Shown here: positions 63,037 through 64,000 of the stretch, in pieces
How the letters are laid out: each line of letters opens with the position of its first letter
Numbering within the stretch: position 1 is the first letter of the stretch
NCBI RefSeq assembly: GCF_013342145.1
Contig: NZ_JABUQZ010000002.1
Span: 115,539 to 179,538 of the forward strand
Direction: 5' to 3'
DNA from: Haloterrigena gelatinilytica
GTDB taxonomy: Archaea; Halobacteriota; Halobacteria; Halobacteriales; Natrialbaceae
Length of the DNA: 64,000 nucleotides
Notes under the pieces: model-generated
Seen by the model: only the letters and a program-made list of their open reading frames with translations
Database searches by the model: none
Told to the model about the DNA's origin: nothing
Translations under genes and position numbers: made by a program

Positions 63037-63508
63037 CGCGTCGCGGACCGCCGGTCCGTCGCGTCGACGGGTCGACGGCGTTTAACCGGCGGGGCGAGCA
63101 TCGAAGCCATCGGTAGCAAGTGGGGGGTTTATACCACGGCGAATAGCTAGACCGGGTGGAGGGAGTCGATCAGACCCGATACGATCGCGGCAGTCCCCTC
63201 CAGCGCGATTCCGACGGTTCGAGTGCGGGTCGCGGGTTGGAGTCCGACGACGCCGCTCGGAGCCGGAACTATGGGGGTGGTTTCGGTTCCCGCGGCCTCG
63301 TCGACTCGTACTCGGTACTCACGCGTTCGACCGGAGAACAGCGGAGACGATACGACTGCAGTCCGATTTTCGAAGTTCGGTTTTCGGGTTTCGCGCAGTC
63401 AGATAGGTGCCGATTAGCGACTCGACAGTCAGTTACTCGGACTCGAGTCCGTCGGACGGAGCGGTCCAAAACTGGAGAAAACGAACGGCGGTCGGCCTCG
63501 ACCGCGGG
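63037..63508. other. intergenic region between glmU and glmS
   Basis: 470 bases between convergent genes, so only 3' regions are expected. A TTTATA at 63128-63133 has no gene downstream. Rightward and leftward frames are Arg/Ser-rich and look like chance. Confidence 0.5.
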
Positions 63509-64000
63509 TTATTCGACGGTGACGCTCTTCGCCAGGTTGCGGGGCTTGTCGATCGGCCGGTCGAGGAGGTCGGCCGCGTAGTAGGAGACGAGTTGCAACT
63601 GGACGTTCGCGAGCAGTCCCGCGAGGTCGGCGTCGGTCTCCGGGATCTCGAGGTGGGCGTCCGCGACGTCGACGGCCCGGTGGTCTTCGGGGCAGACGGC
63701 GACCACGGGCGCGCCGCGGGTCTGCGCTTCCTCGGCGTTTTTCAGCGTCTTCTCGTCCTCCTGACCGGTGAAAATCGCGAAGACCGGCGTGTCGGGCGTC
63801 ACCAGCGCCAGCGGGCCGTGTTTGAGCTCGCCCGAGGCGAAGCCCTCGGCGTGCTCGTAGGTGATCTCCTTGAACTTCAGCGCGCCCTCGAGGGCCACCG
63901 GGAAGCCGAGTCCGCGGCCGATGAAGAAGTACGACCGGCTATTGTGGTAGCGCTCGGCGATCGCCTCGGCGTCGGTCTCCGCGAGCAGGTCCTCGAGCGA
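63509..64000 (-). CDS. glmS: C-terminal part of glutamine-fructose-6-phosphate aminotransferase (cut by window edge)
   Basis: The frame from 64000 down to 63509 encodes the C-terminal 163 residues of GlmS, which makes glucosamine-6-phosphate from fructose-6-phosphate and glutamine. Seen are YFFIGRGLGFPVALEGALKF, KEITYEHAEGFASGELKHGP, LALVTPDTPVFAIFTGQEDE, and the C-terminal LLDRPIDKPRNLAKSVTVE with the isomerase-domain end that closes the active site. The N-terminal glutaminase lies outside the window. It converges with glmU. Confidence 0.93.
   Translation of the reverse strand, partial: SLEDLLAETDAEAIAERYHNSRSYFFIGRGLGFPVALEGALKFKEITYEHAEGFASGELKHGPLALVTPDTPVFAIFTGQEDEKTLKNAEEAQTRGAPVVAVCPEDHRAVDVADAHLEIPETDADLAGLLANVQLQLVSYYAADLLDRPIDKPRNLAKSVTVE

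Overview
The window is high-GC haloarchaeal DNA. The proteins are acidic and rich in Asp and Glu, upstream elements are archaeal TATA boxes with short or absent leaders, and secreted proteins use twin-arginine signals. The gene families (haloarchaeal Ser-type thiolase, CbtAB, Mrp antiporter, CDC48, R2-like oxidase, Orc1/Cdc6 initiators, haloarchaeal zinc-ribbon proteins) point to Halobacteria, most likely a Natrialbaceae-like genus; the genus is an inference. It looks chromosomal: pyrimidine, shikimate, GlmU/GlmS and CDC48 genes sit beside a replication origin.

Layout. 0-6.4 kb: a membrane winged-helix protein, a small membrane protein, a sugar-nucleotide epimerase, a dihydroorotase-family amidohydrolase and pyrD. 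6.4-11.4 kb: a disturbed region. A MaoC-thiolase cassette is intact at 9.1-11.4 kb, and remnants of a second cassette copy lie on both sides of an island holding a frameshifted orc1/cdc6 and an origin-like repeat array. 11.5-12.9 kb: cobalt-uptake genes (2Fe-2S protein, CbtA, CbtB). 13.1-21.7 kb: a nine-gene Mrp-type cation/proton antiporter operon. 21.8-26.6 kb: two tyrosine recombinases, one lacking its catalytic tyrosine, flanking a secreted glycerophosphodiesterase and a lipoprotein. 26.8-30.3 kb: small membrane, zinc-ribbon, hydrolase, regulator and stress-protein genes. 30.4-33.3 kb: a sugar aminotransferase and a CBS-epimerase fusion. 33.4-38.4 kb: a deleted symporter relic, chorismate mutase with archaeal shikimate kinase, and a secreted, extremely lysine-rich repeat protein. 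38.4-43 kb: SHOCT protein, R2-like ligand-binding oxidase, HTH regulator and a CDC48 ATPase. 43-47.9 kb: a type IV pilus-like set (pilin-like protein, ATPase, membrane platform).

47.9-56.5 kb is a replication and segregation block. It has a textbook origin (inverted origin-recognition boxes around an AT-rich stretch), orc1/cdc6, an XPB-like helicase preceded by related repeats, a ParA ATPase with an acidic partner, about 0.85 kb of irregular palindromic repeats that look like a partition site or operator array, and a HerA/FtsK-like ATPase with a long coiled coil and a C-terminal winged helix. 56.5-64 kb: envelope or glycan genes (DegT-like aminotransferase, phosphatase-superfamily protein, FemAB-like transferase, GlmU, start of GlmS) and small regulators.

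The strongest leads are the ParA/repeat-array/HerA-like block, the decayed second origin sitting in a duplicated thiolase-MaoC cassette and sharing a 21-bp box family with the main origin, and the secreted lysine-rich repeat protein. No rRNA, tRNA or CRISPR array was recognised.
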